Origin: a virus
Virus record (IMG/VR): IMGVR_UViG_3300033998_000099
Location: 1-43,032 of that record
Length of the DNA: 43,032 bases
Strand: one strand, 5' to 3'
Each line of letters begins with the position of its first letter. Position 1 is the first letter of the stretch. Below, in pieces: positions 33,926 through 40,929 of this stretch. Both the position numbers and the translations under genes were made by a program. Below the pieces are notes generated by a model. That model was not told the origin of the DNA, searched no databases, and saw only the letters and a list, made by a program, of their open reading frames with translations.

Positions 33926-36190
33926 TCATCCAAAGAAATAGGGAGCCTTCAAAATTTCCTCTGGATTAAACTCGCCCCTGTATGGAGGCTCTGGTAGTTT
34001 AACACCATACTCTTTTTCCCAAAATGCTTTCTGTTCTAGTAGTATAGGCACGCTATACATTTCCGCAAAGGTTTCTCTGATAATCTTTTGAAGCTCCGCA
34101 ATATGGTCTGGATGCGCTCCGAAACTGTCATGTTGTACAAGAATAGGCTTTTGGAAACGTTGCACAATCTTCACTAAGTGCGCGGCATCCAGTGAATGGA
34201 TATAGTTAGGACTAATTGCTAATTTCATTTTACGTTTCAATAATCCATTTTCAGGACTATTGCGCGGGTAATACACACGCAAAGTCCTTTGTCCAAATGT
34301 TGTGCGCAAACGGTGCACTACAGCTTTCCAATATGCTTGGTTCACTTCAAAAGAGCTTGGAGTTATCCATCTAACAGGCTTGCCTATCTTCTCTACCGCA
34401 GTTTGGAACCATTTTAATAAATCCAATGGCACAAGTTCCTGTAGGGCTTGGTAAATCTTCTGCGTGATGTAATTTACCATTTCAAATATGTGGCCCCTAA
34501 AAAATCCAAGCCCATATTCTTTCATAATGAATTCTAAGTTCTGGTCCACCATGCCAGGGAATGTTACTGAATAAGGGTATGTCATAACATTGCGTTTTAC
34601 AAGACTTCTTGTCACCCCCTTCTCTAACCAGAACAGTTTCTCGCGCTGATGGTGGATATCTGTATCTTCCTGGACTAGCTCATACGTTCGCTTTGCTACA
34701 ACTTCATAGATATCGTAAACCTTATCCTCGGATGTCATGTTTACGTATTTATTGTTAAACCCCTGCAAGGCGGACAAATGTTGTGTACCATTGTTGGAAC
34801 CATCCACTTGCACTATTACGCCCACAGGCTCACCCTCAAGAGCCTTCACATATTCTTTACACAAATGAACGAACTGATAAGGCTCAGAGGTGCGCCTTAT
34901 CTCATGCATGTAATCTTCCGGATTTGACCCTATCTCAAGAATTAAATCTTCGTTCTCTTCAAACCAGGCAAGCCTTTGCGCGTACGTTCTTTTGTCCAGC
35001 CCATACGCATTAGCAATCCCAATTTTTAACCAACGCCAACCTTCTTCTGTCTCAATCGGTTTCTTCTTTGCAAATTCGAGCATGCCTTTAACATAGTCAG
35101 GACCTTGTGGATTAATGTATGCGCCAGAATAATACATCCTACCTCTAAAATCTACATATACAGGGAAATACATCTCCTCATCCTCATACTCATGTGCTAA
35201 GCGCTTCATAAAGGTATAAGATATCCACAGTCCTTGAGCTCTGTTCTTGTTAGCGTAGTATTCCCGCATTCTATACTTAAATTCTTTCTTCATTTCAGGG
35301 GTAGCGTTGGAGGGCTTTATAGGCTTCATAAAAGTTTCAGGTTTAGGAAATACCAGCTGTTGCGTTTCTAACGTCCATTCAAAAAAGTCCAGCATATCCT
35401 TGTTAACTTTATACGGTACGGACTGCACAAAGTTCGCTGCATCAAGCCATTCGCCCCCTTTTATGGGAGCCTTCATCTTTATACCATGGACTAACTGTAG
35501 TGGTAATGAGATATAACCACCTTCCACAACCTTGCCGTTCTCCAGGCGCCAATCTATCGGTGGCACTACCATCGGTTTATAAAATGGGCGAGGCATATCT
35601 TTTTCTTGGAATAGCTTTATGATATCAGGATTGATATGCATAAGCTTCACGGAGCGCCTACCATGCGGAGCTTTTGTTTCATAAATCAGTCCCGCATGAT
35701 ATAACAGGGCATAAAACCTGAAGCCGAGCCTGAAAGCATCAATGTCAGGCACTTCCAGATACTGCTTCGCGTTCTCCTTTATAATCCTATGCACAATATG
35801 CGGGCGATATGCCTTAGCGTACTCCCACACAATCTTATATTGCTTCGGTGGCATGTTGAAAATACCAAGCTGGTACAGCAATGCATGCCCCATTTCTTTG
35901 ATAACTGCTTGTCGACTTGCACCTTCTTTATTTATTGCAACTTCTAGTGCTATGTCTACCAAAGTTAACCATTGTTTTTGCGTTAAATCCTTCAATACAG
36001 GGATTAAATCCCCGAAAGGTACTGTAAAAGCATCTTCCTGCAACCAAGATTTGATGTTCTCTACCAAAGTAGGTGCAAAAGTCGAAATTAACAAACCTTG
36101 TTTTCTTACTAACAGAGGAGTGCGCTCTAGTCTTTGCGCCCCCTCTTCCCACATAAATCCTTCTAACTCAAGCTCTCTGTCTAACCCGAT
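33926..36190 (-). CDS. Single-subunit phage RNA polymerase (T7 gp1-like)
   Basis: 742 aa counted from the first ATG (36154); T7 has 883. Catalytic marks by that count: D451 (VQVDGSNNGTQHLSA), R516/K520/Y528 (RSLVKRNVMTYPY), H653 (ISPNYIHSLDAAHL) and D676 (LVQHDSFGAHPD), plus the FRGRMYYSG segment near 336-344; these equal T7 D537, R627, K631, Y639 and D812. Start: the frame stays open 12 codons upstream to an ATC at 36190, five bases after a perfect GGAGGTGA and four after the stop of a 49-aa gene; the added GLDRELELEGF resembles the family's N-terminal start region. No ATG, GTG or TTG exists there. I give 36190, with 36154 as the conventional alternative. Confidence 0.93.
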   Translation of the reverse strand: MGLDRELELEGFMWEEGAQRLERTPLLVRKQGLLISTFAPTLVENIKSWLQEDAFTVPFGDLIPVLKDLTQKQWLTLVDIALEVAINKEGASRQAVIKEMGHALLYQLGIFNMPPKQYKIVWEYAKAYRPHIVHRIIKENAKQYLEVPDIDAFRLGFRFYALLYHAGLIYETKAPHGRRSVKLMHINPDIIKLFQEKDMPRPFYKPMVVPPIDWRLENGKVVEGGYISLPLQLVHGIKMKAPIKGGEWLDAANFVQSVPYKVNKDMLDFFEWTLETQQLVFPKPETFMKPIKPSNATPEMKKEFKYRMREYYANKNRAQGLWISYTFMKRLAHEYEDEEMYFPVYVDFRGRMYYSGAYINPQGPDYVKGMLEFAKKKPIETEEGWRWLKIGIANAYGLDKRTYAQRLAWFEENEDLILEIGSNPEDYMHEIRRTSEPYQFVHLCKEYVKALEGEPVGVIVQVDGSNNGTQHLSALQGFNNKYVNMTSEDKVYDIYEVVAKRTYELVQEDTDIHHQREKLFWLEKGVTRSLVKRNVMTYPYSVTFPGMVDQNLEFIMKEYGLGFFRGHIFEMVNYITQKIYQALQELVPLDLLKWFQTAVEKIGKPVRWITPSSFEVNQAYWKAVVHRLRTTFGQRTLRVYYPRNSPENGLLKRKMKLAISPNYIHSLDAAHLVKIVQRFQKPILVQHDSFGAHPDHIAELQKIIRETFAEMYSVPILLEQKAFWEKEYGVKLPEPPYRGEFNPEEILKAPYFFG

Positions 36191-36194
36191 ACTA

Positions 36195-36344
36195 TCACCT
36201 CCTTGATGCTCCCACCCATAGTGTCACCCCCAGAAAAAGGAAGACAAAGGAAGGTATATACCAGGACATTAGAAACCCATGCTTTAGTACAAAGCCCCAC
36301 CAAATCCCCGCCACGATGAGGCATAATTCTGCTAACAATCTCAC
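36195..36344 (-). CDS. 49-aa membrane microprotein upstream of RNA polymerase
   Basis: GTG at 36344 after AAAGGAGTGAGATA, stop TGA within the polymerase ribosome site. Two hydrophobic helices: residues about 3-20 (LLAELCLIVAGIWWGFVL) and 27-46 (SWYIPSFVFLFLGVTLWV), ending GASRR. Gapless fit between ribosome site and downstream gene argues that it is translated and coupled to the polymerase. Function unknown; a small holin-like or exclusion-type protein are possibilities without support. Confidence 0.65.
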   Translation of the reverse strand: MRLLAELCLIVAGIWWGFVLKHGFLMSWYIPSFVFLFLGVTLWVGASRR

Positions 36345-36425
36345 TATCTCACTCCTTTCACTGCTTGGACGACTTATTCACTTGTCAAAGACCCATTCCC
36401 TAAACAATTCTAGCTTAAATTCATT

Positions 36426-36650
36426 TTACTGTAAAACAGCATAGAAATGTGCCGTAAACGAGTCCAAGGTAAATTTCCCTAAGTCTTCTACCTCAACAAT
36501 AAATTCTTCGCCTAAAACTTCATCCGAAAACTTTTCAAGTAAGTCTAAGACAAAACCCTTCAATTCATCATAGTCCACACCTGTCGGGAACTCTCTAAGA
36601 ATGCGCAACGATACTAGTTCGAAGTCTTCGCGTGTTAGATAGACTATCAT
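36426..36650 (-). CDS. Small acidic early protein, unknown
   Basis: 74 aa. ATG at 36650 after GGAGTGAACGT, overlapping the previous stop by 4 bases (ATGA type). MIVYLTREDFELVSLRILRE then VDYDELKGFVLDLLEKFSDE; acidic, predicted alpha/beta. No recognised motif. Last of the host-promoter-driven run before the RNA polymerase unit. Confidence 0.8.
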   Translation of the reverse strand: MIVYLTREDFELVSLRILREFPTGVDYDELKGFVLDLLEKFSDEVLGEEFIVEVEDLGKFTLDSFTAHFYAVLQ

Positions 36651-36997
36651 ACGTTCACTCCTTCCTCCTCTTCTGATTGTAAATCTAAAATAATTGCTAA
36701 CATACTTATTATAACTTTACCAACAAAATCAGGTAAGAACTTAATGGATTGATACTCATCAAAAATTATATCTCCCATAGCTTGTTTGACATAATCTCCC
36801 TTGTCTATTGAGACTTCAAGTACAATTTGTCGTATCTCTCGCGCAAATCCTTGCCTATCTTCTACTACTGCAAAATTTGTGAGAGCATAGCAAAAACTTC
36901 CATCATCATCTTCCCAAAGCTTGACTGCAATTTCATCACGTTTCATCAAAGCTTTATACAATTTAGCTAGCGCTTCTAAATCAATCTTCCCCAGCAT
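36647..36997 (-). CDS. Early protein, unknown
   Basis: 116 aa, ATG at 36997 after AGAGAGGGACAACG. Begins MLGKIDLEALAKLYKALMKR, has a central beta part (DDGSFCYALTNFAVVEDRQG) and ends in a hydrophobic helix and acidic tail (VIISMLAIILDLQSEEEEG). Overlaps its upstream neighbour by 17 bases and its downstream neighbour by 4. No known family recognised. Confidence 0.8.
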   Translation of the reverse strand: MLGKIDLEALAKLYKALMKRDEIAVKLWEDDDGSFCYALTNFAVVEDRQGFAREIRQIVLEVSIDKGDYVKQAMGDIIFDEYQSIKFLPDFVGKVIISMLAIILDLQSEEEEGVNV

Positions 36998-37307
36998 CGT
37001 TGTCCCTCTCTTTCAAGTAAGGTAGAGTTTCATTAAAGAAGTACTCTACAAAATCGTTTATAGAGTCAATATTACTCCTATACCATTCCTTCCTGAAATC
37101 CGTGATGTATTCTTCGAAATCTTCACCATAACCATAATCTTCAAACAAGCGTCGAGCATCATCATAAGATAACCCATCAGCTATAGCAAGGTGTATAATC
37201 AATGGTTCATATCTGGCTTGCAATCCGCTTTCTTCCAAAACCTTTTTTAATTCTTTCAAAAATTTTTCCTCTGTACTTCTTGTCCCTACGAAAATTCCTA
37301 TCATCAT
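36981..37307 (-). CDS. Early protein C (second cassette)
   Basis: 108 aa from the first of two ATGs (37307), behind GGAGGTGAG; the frame runs upstream through the promoter and should not be used. MMIGIFVGTRSTEEKFLKEL and YEPLIIHLAIADGLSYDDAR, then EDFEEYI. The order EP-x-hydrophobic, LA..xG(I/L)(S/T).(D/E).(A/V)R.L, DFEEYI parallels the 39020-39274 gene, supporting a diverged copy. Has its own promoter immediately upstream. Function unknown. Confidence 0.82.
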   Translation of the reverse strand: MMIGIFVGTRSTEEKFLKELKKVLEESGLQARYEPLIIHLAIADGLSYDDARRLFEDYGYGEDFEEYITDFRKEWYRSNIDSINDFVEYFFNETLPYLKERDNDAGED

Positions 37308-37322
37308 CTCACCTCCACTTTT

Positions 37323-37352
37323 ATTATACCACAGCCCTCTATCTCCTGTCAA
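37323..37352 (-). promoter_or_regulatory. Host-type promoter P-C
   Basis: Minus strand TTGACA, 18-bp spacer, TATAAT, with TG one base before the -10 (extended -10). It gives a very short leader to the ATG at 37307. Confidence 0.85.
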
Positions 37353-37364
37353 GTTAATTTTCTG

Positions 37365-37664
37365 TTAATTTTTATTTACGCCAATCCATACTAGCTTTTT
37401 CCTTTCTTTCTTAAATTTAAACTTCTTCAATACCTTTACAGCTTCTTTAGGTGAAAACACATCCCCTAAATACGCTGTCTGATTGCCTTCTTCATCGTAC
37501 ACAAAAATCCCCCTTTTATCCTGGTCGCGCCATTCACGCGCCTGCGTATCAAACCACTGCCTACTTAATAGCACAATCGAATACCCCTTCCGCACTAATG
37601 TTATATCCAAGCTTAAAAGCCACCAGTCATGGAGTAGCTTTTTCTCTGGCTGCTTTAACCACAT
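37365..37664 (-). CDS. Early protein B (second cassette)
   Basis: 99 aa, ATG at 37664 after AGGAGGTGGAAAG. Aromatic and basic: LLHDWWLLSLDITLVRKGYS, then IVLLSRQWFD, RGIFVYDEEGNQTAYLGDVF and KEAVKVLKKFKFKK. It aligns along its length with the 39268-39555 gene (LI/D..W..D.DI...RK.Y.(I)VLES..W, ...(I)VVYD...., .A.(E).LKKL). Follows protein A. Unknown function; small antiparallel beta domain plus helix suggested. Confidence 0.83.
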   Translation of the reverse strand: MWLKQPEKKLLHDWWLLSLDITLVRKGYSIVLLSRQWFDTQAREWRDQDKRGIFVYDEEGNQTAYLGDVFSPKEAVKVLKKFKFKKERKKLVWIGVNKN

Positions 37665-37688
37665 CTTTCCACCTCCTACCCATTTTCA

Positions 37689-37711
37689 ACGGCAAGGGCG
37701 CGCCTCGCCGT
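37689..37711 (-). terminator. Hairpin between proteins A and B (weak terminator or processing site)
   Basis: ACGGC-A-AGG, GCGCG loop, CCT-C-GCCGT, one internal mismatch, just after the stop of protein A. No T run follows on the minus strand, so it may attenuate or be an RNase III-type processing site. Confidence 0.5.
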
Positions 37712-37712
37712 A

Positions 37713-38078
37713 TTAATAACGTTCAATTATCACGTAAACACCTTTATCCACTACGTAGAGAACGACCCAATCGCCAGCTGAGACCCTATCTACAAGCCAA
37801 GCACTTGCATCAATGTAGTTCTCTAACTCTTCAGGATAATTGTAAAGGTCTGCTAAGAAATATTCAATTACTAAATCTTCAACGTATTCACGCAAATCTG
37901 ATATCCATTTAAACACATGAAGCATATATTTGTAATCAATACTCTGTAAATACCTGGCAAGGTCGCGAATATCTTCAAAAGCTTCAAGCACTTCTTTATC
38001 CAAACGTAGATAATCCGCTAAATCCTCGTAGTGTTCCACCGGTACAAAATCCATTATTAAATCATAATTCCATAACAT
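37713..38078 (-). CDS. Early protein A (second cassette)
   Basis: 121 aa, acidic, helical, Y/D/L-rich. ATG at 38078 behind AGAAGGAGGTTGATAAA. Start MLWNYDLIMDFVPVEHYEDL; C-terminus YIDASAWLVDRVSAGDWVVL then YVIIERY. The C-terminal 35 residues match the 39657-39971 protein (E.YIDAS.WL.D.V..G...Y......YVII), and the ribosome site with 30 bases of leader is nearly identical between the two genes. Likely host-takeover protein by position; not recognised. Confidence 0.85.
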   Translation of the reverse strand: MLWNYDLIMDFVPVEHYEDLADYLRLDKEVLEAFEDIRDLARYLQSIDYKYMLHVFKWISDLREYVEDLVIEYFLADLYNYPEELENYIDASAWLVDRVSAGDWVVLYVVDKGVYVIIERY

Positions 38079-38118
38079 TTTATCAACCTCCTTCTCCCTT
38101 CTCTCGTTGCCCGCTTAT

Positions 38119-38147
38119 ATTATATACAGGGTTCTATGTGTTGCCTT
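38119..38147 (-). promoter_or_regulatory. Host-type promoter P-A with decayed -35
   Basis: TATAAT at 38119-38124 on the minus strand; the hexamer 17 bp upstream is AAGGCA, only half matching TTGACA. The flanking ATAGAACC and the whole leader match the intact promoter at 40012-40041, so this is probably the weakened copy. Confidence 0.55.
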
Positions 38148-38187
38148 CCTTATACCTAGAGAAACGGGAGCTTAGCGCCCCCTTCTG

Positions 38188-38592
38188 TTATTCACCTAAA
38201 TCAATAATTAGTTTCTCTAGTGAGCTACCATTTAATACTTTATCTATAAACTCTAAGTATTCCTCTTTCTGGTCCCAAATATTGGCCATAAGATGTCCTA
38301 AAACAATACGACCATCATTGCATACTATAAAATTCCAGTCTGAATCTGCATTTGATGTTATTTCTAGATGGTCCTCTGCTTCTTTTAAAAATCTCTGTAA
38401 ATTTGTCACTTGTTCTCTCCAACATGCCTCAGTTTTTAATTCGTTGGCATCCTTGTTTTCTACGTGTTTAATCACCTCTGCACTTATTAGTAAAACACTA
38501 ACATCATCTTGTAAAAAATCGTATTTTCTATACAAAGAGTCTGTAGGAATGGCACTTACAACACTTTTTCCTTCTAATTTCCTCACGTGCAT
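38188..38592 (-). CDS. Early protein, unknown
   Basis: 134 aa, ATG at 38592 after AGAGGAGGGGATAAG. Begins MHVRKLEGKSVVSAIPTDSL, then a helical region (ANELKTEACWREQVTNLQRF) and a small beta part DSDWNFIVCNDGRIVLGH. Acidic C-terminus (LEKLIIDLGE). No paralog or known domain recognised. It has its own promoter and roughly 110-nt leader. Confidence 0.8.
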   Translation of the reverse strand: MHVRKLEGKSVVSAIPTDSLYRKYDFLQDDVSVLLISAEVIKHVENKDANELKTEACWREQVTNLQRFLKEAEDHLEITSNADSDWNFIVCNDGRIVLGHLMANIWDQKEEYLEFIDKVLNGSSLEKLIIDLGE

Positions 38593-38707
38593 CTTATCCC
38601 CTCCTCTATAGTTTTATAACCACAAACTTTTCTTCTATAGTTTCCCCATCTCACCCACCAAGTTTTCTATTCACTCTTCAAAGGCCCTCTCGCACCTTCC
38701 GCTTATA

Positions 38708-38736
38708 TTTATACCACAGTCTTCCCTAGATGTCAA
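38708..38736 (-). promoter_or_regulatory. Host-type promoter P-D
   Basis: Minus strand TTGACA, 17-bp spacer, TATAAA with TGG before it. Drives the 38188-38592 gene. Confidence 0.85.
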
Positions 38737-38828
38737 GTTACACGTATGTAACAAAAATGTTTCAAGAATATTCCGGAAAATGGTCTCAGGTTCTGTGGGT
38801 CAGAATTGTATATCTAAAGCCTTTTAAA

Positions 38829-38942
38829 AATGCCCGTCAGACGCTCTAGAATCCACAAGAAGGGCCTTTGTCGGACGAAGATGATATTTTATATATCCCT
38901 AAACTAAAACAGGCCTTAAAATTGATTTAAACGTGAGTTTTC
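38829..38942 (+). repeat. Dispersed inverted repeat, copy 1
   Basis: Diverged match, same length within one base, to the reverse strand of 42242-42356. Shared blocks in order: AATGCCC, AGAC, TAGAATC, TTTTATATATCCC, CTTAAAATYGATTTAAACG and GAGTTWTC. Similarity may extend left to 38814. Confidence 0.8.
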
Positions 38943-38989
38943 TATATATAGTATGTCTAGGTTTAAACATACTATATATAGTGTGTCTA
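38942..38989 (-). promoter_or_regulatory. Two 18-bp repeats, possible phage RNA polymerase promoters
   Basis: On the minus strand TAGACATACTATATATAG (38942-38959) and TAGACACACTATATATAG (38972-38989), 30 bp apart. They resemble the T7 promoter core GACTCACTATAGGG in spacing and the ACTATA block. The left repeat also pairs with the CATACTATATATAG of the spacer as a 15-bp palindrome, so a hairpin or protein site is another reading. Confidence 0.4.
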
Positions 38990-39000
38990 ATAAAAGAAAA

Positions 39001-39018
39001 GGCCTGCTTTTGCAGGCC
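39001..39018 (-). terminator. Terminator after early protein C'
   Basis: GGCCTGC, AAAA loop, GCAGGCC, then TTTTCTTTTA on the minus strand, starting one base after the stop of the 39020-39274 gene. Confidence 0.9.
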
Positions 39019-39019
39019 G

Positions 39020-39274
39020 TTATTTTTCACCTAAAACTTCTTGAATAAACTCTTCAAATTGCTCTAATAATCCACTATAAAACACCAACCACAAGTCTCT
39101 TACCTGCTCTTCTGTTATCCCGTATTTTTCTGCTAGTTGTGTAGTGACTTCAGGTTCAAAGGCTTCCATTAAATCGTATATAAATATATCTTCTGTTTTT
39201 AAAAAGTTTTCAATAATCTCTTTTATAGCTTTAGCAGTAGGTTTGTCTTTTACATAAGTAACAACTTTTAACAT
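39020..39274 (-). CDS. Early protein C' (first cassette)
   Basis: 84 aa, ATG at 39274 after GAAGGTGGATACAC, overlapping the end of B' by 7 bases. MLKVVTYVKDKPTAKAIKEI, FEPEVTTQLAEKYGITEEQV, then EQFEEFIQEVLGEK. Very acidic, helical. The second half parallels protein C at 36981-37307. A terminator follows. Function unknown. Confidence 0.83.
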   Translation of the reverse strand: MLKVVTYVKDKPTAKAIKEIIENFLKTEDIFIYDLMEAFEPEVTTQLAEKYGITEEQVRDLWLVFYSGLLEQFEEFIQEVLGEK

Positions 39275-39555
39275 GTGTATCCACCTTCTTTTCTTATTTC
39301 AGTTATTGATAATTTTTTTAGTGTTTCTATAGCTTGTTCGGCATCTTCCGCTATATCGACAATTGTAGCATATCCAAACTTATTGTCGTATACAACTATA
39401 TCTCTTTGAGAAACATAGTGTCGTATCGTGCAGTTGTTTGAATACCATGTTTTACTTTCTAATACAACTATATAGTCTTTTCTGTAAATTTCAATATCAA
39501 AATCACTTCTCCAAGCATCATCAATTAAGCTTTTCTCGTCTTCTCTCAGTTTCAT
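39268..39555 (-). CDS. Early protein B' (first cassette)
   Basis: 95 aa, ATG at 39555 after GGAGGTGGTAAA. KSLIDDAWRSDFDIEIYRKD, YIVVLESKTWYSNN, RDIVVYDNKFGYATIVDIAE, EQAIETLKKLS. Paralog of 37365-37664 along nearly its whole length. Own promoter just upstream. Unknown function. Confidence 0.84.
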   Translation of the reverse strand: MKLREDEKSLIDDAWRSDFDIEIYRKDYIVVLESKTWYSNNCTIRHYVSQRDIVVYDNKFGYATIVDIAEDAEQAIETLKKLSITEIRKEGGYTC

Positions 39556-39605
39556 TTTACCACCTCCATTCTTGAGTTTGCAAGTTTCTTGCTTGCTACA
39601 CTTTT

Positions 39606-39634
39606 ATTTTACCAGATTTTCAAATTTTTGTCAA
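39606..39634 (-). promoter_or_regulatory. Host-type promoter P-B'
   Basis: Minus strand TTGACA, 17-bp spacer, TAAAAT with TGG ahead; AT-rich upstream stretch with A tracts (UP-like). Leader carries a small hairpin GCAAG/CTTGC. Nearly the same sequence as the promoter at 40731-40758. Confidence 0.9.
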
Positions 39635-39656
39635 GCGTTTTAATGTAAAATTTTTG

Positions 39657-39971
39657 TTAACTTTTGCGTGCGTATATAATCACATAGGTATTTTTCTCGT
39701 TGATTTTATATACTTCTAATAAGCCCTCTTTAACTACATCTGCCAGCCAGTAGCTAGCGTCAATGTATTCTTCTATGTATTCTATGTATTTACTAAAACA
39801 ATACACCTTCCGAATTAATCCCTCTGTATAATCAATAAGTTGTTTTATTCCTTCAAGGTAGACCACCGCATAATCAATGTCTGCATCGTCTAATTCTTCT
39901 AAGTATTCCTGCAACTCCTTATCGGAGATTTTTTTAACCACCTTTTCTACTTGACTGTCTAGCCATAACAT
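39657..39971 (-). CDS. Early protein A' (first cassette)
   Basis: 104 aa from ATG 39971 (AAGGAGGTTGATAAA); the frame extends into the leader but that part matches leader sequence of gene A. MLWLDSQVEKVVKKISDKEL, acidic helices, then YIDASYWLADVVKEG and NTYVIIYARKS. Paralog of 37713-38078, with the conserved C-terminal YIDAS.WL.D block. Unknown function. Confidence 0.85.
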   Translation of the reverse strand: MLWLDSQVEKVVKKISDKELQEYLEELDDADIDYAVVYLEGIKQLIDYTEGLIRKVYCFSKYIEYIEEYIDASYWLADVVKEGLLEVYKINEKNTYVIIYARKS

Positions 39972-40011
39972 TTTATCAACCTCCTTCTCCCTTCTCTCGT
40001 TGCACACTTCT

Positions 40012-40041
40012 ATTATATCAAGGTTCTATGGCTTCTGTCAA
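40012..40041 (-). promoter_or_regulatory. Host-type promoter P-A'
   Basis: Minus strand TTGACA, 18-bp spacer, TATAAT, TGA before the -10. The leader from ATAGAACC to the ribosome site is shared with gene A. Confidence 0.88.
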
Positions 40042-40177
40042 GTTAACTCTCTGTAAACTTTTGTTAAATCTCTGTAAATTCCTCTTGCGGTTTATTATTA
40101 GCGCGCGCGTATATAATCACACGTTTAAATAACATACACACTAAGTGCATCCAAATATATCCTATTTAGGTTTTAAA

Positions 40178-40197
40178 ACGCGCGTGAAGCCGCGCGT
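40178..40197 (-). terminator. Terminator after the 40199-40366 gene
   Basis: ACGCGCG, GCTTCA loop, CGCGCGT, then TTTAAAA on the minus strand; begins just after the stop codon. Confidence 0.75.
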
Positions 40198-40198
40198 C

Positions 40199-40366
40199 TT
40201 ATAAACTGTATTTACCACGTTTATTATACCTGTCATCTGTTAAAACTATGTATAAAAATCTTGCTATATTGTCGAAATACACGTCGTCTACTGGCCGGTC
40301 TATCATCCATTTATTAAAGACAAAAACTACTTTACCAAGTTTTCTAACTCTTGCATGTCTTATCAT
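40199..40366 (-). CDS. Small basic early protein, unknown
   Basis: 55 aa from ATG 40366, chosen because AAAAGGAGTGAGAGT lies directly upstream; the longer frame runs through a hairpin. MIRHARVRKLGKVVFVFNKW, MIDRPVDDVYFDNIARFLYI, basic C-terminus (YNKRGKYSL). Unlike its acidic neighbours it is basic (several Arg/Lys), compatible with nucleic-acid contact, which is speculation. Confidence 0.7.
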   Translation of the reverse strand: MIRHARVRKLGKVVFVFNKWMIDRPVDDVYFDNIARFLYIVLTDDRYNKRGKYSL

Positions 40367-40390
40367 ACTCTCACTCCTTTTAATATAACT

Positions 40391-40420
40391 AAGTGCGCGC
40401 GCAAGACGCGCACGCACTTG
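40391..40420 (-). promoter_or_regulatory. GC-rich hairpin between two early genes
   Basis: AAGTGCGTGCGC ... GCGCGCGCACTT, 12-bp stem with one G-T pair and a short loop, between the stop of the 40425-40676 gene and the ribosome site of the next. No T run; resembles an RNA processing or attenuation hairpin, as T7 early mRNA has at gene junctions. Confidence 0.6.
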
Positions 40421-40424
40421 GTTG

Positions 40425-40676
40425 TTATCTCGCAATTGGCTGAATATCCATAATGTATGGTTGTGCTTGAAAATGGTGGAAAATTAAAGCTTCTTCAAGG
40501 ATTGTGATTCCGAATTCATTAGCTAGTTTTTCCACCTGGATTAATTCTGTTTCTATATTCCATTCTGTTTTTGGTTTCTGTTTGTTATACTCGCATACAC
40601 CTACTAGATAATATTTTCCGGTTTCATCTCTAATGAATATCAAGTTGTTTTCAAAAATTACAGTACCTTTTTTCAT
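40425..40676 (-). CDS. First early gene after the leader region, unknown
   Basis: 83 aa, ATG at 40676 after GGAGGCTGGTCAAG. MKKGTVIFENNLIFIRDETG, KYYLVGVCEYNKQ (beta strands), then a helix VEKLANEFGITILEEALIFH and tail DIQPIAR. First gene behind the strong promoter at 40731-40758, so likely the earliest expressed, the position of the T7 anti-restriction protein gp0.3 (Ocr). No sequence similarity to Ocr is claimed. Confidence 0.8.
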   Translation of the reverse strand: MKKGTVIFENNLIFIRDETGKYYLVGVCEYNKQKPKTEWNIETELIQVEKLANEFGITILEEALIFHHFQAQPYIMDIQPIAR

Positions 40677-40730
40677 CTTGACCAGCCTCCTTCTTTAATT
40701 TTTTTGCAAGCTTCAGCTTGCTACACTTTT

Positions 40731-40758
40731 AGTGTACCAGATTTTACACTTTTGTCAA
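40731..40758 (-). promoter_or_regulatory. Host-type promoter P-E
   Basis: Minus strand TTGACA, 16-bp spacer, TACACT with TGG ahead, A-rich upstream region. The leader has a hairpin GCAAGC-TGAA-GCTTGC. Confidence 0.85.
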
Positions 40759-40911
40759 GCCTTTTAATGTTAAATTTTTGTAAACTTTTCCGCGCGTTTT
40801 CTAATTTTTTAGAATTGTTTTGCGCGCGTTTTATTCTTCGGCTTTTCATAGGTTAACCAGTGTTTATACGTGCCAGTCTTAGACTTGCGCGCGTGTTTAT
40901 TTTTTGCTACT

Positions 40912-40929
40912 CGCGCGCCCTTGCGCGCG
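40912..40929. repeat. Perfect GC hairpin
   Basis: CGCGCGC-CCTT-GCGCGCG, an unusual stem in low-GC DNA, with no T tract on either side. Confidence 0.7.

Larger units (their letters stand above)
38593..39018. other. Non-coding early island 1
   Basis: No credible gene on either strand. It holds, from right to left, a terminator (39001-39018), two 18-bp AT-rich repeats, one copy of a 114-bp inverted repeat (38829-38942), promoter P-D (38708-38736), and a leader with two ACTATAGA elements at 38622-38645. Confidence 0.85.

Noticed and set aside
36383-36388. TTGACA on the minus strand upstream of the 49-aa gene
   Set aside because: No -10 element at 15-19 bp; alone it is not a promoter.
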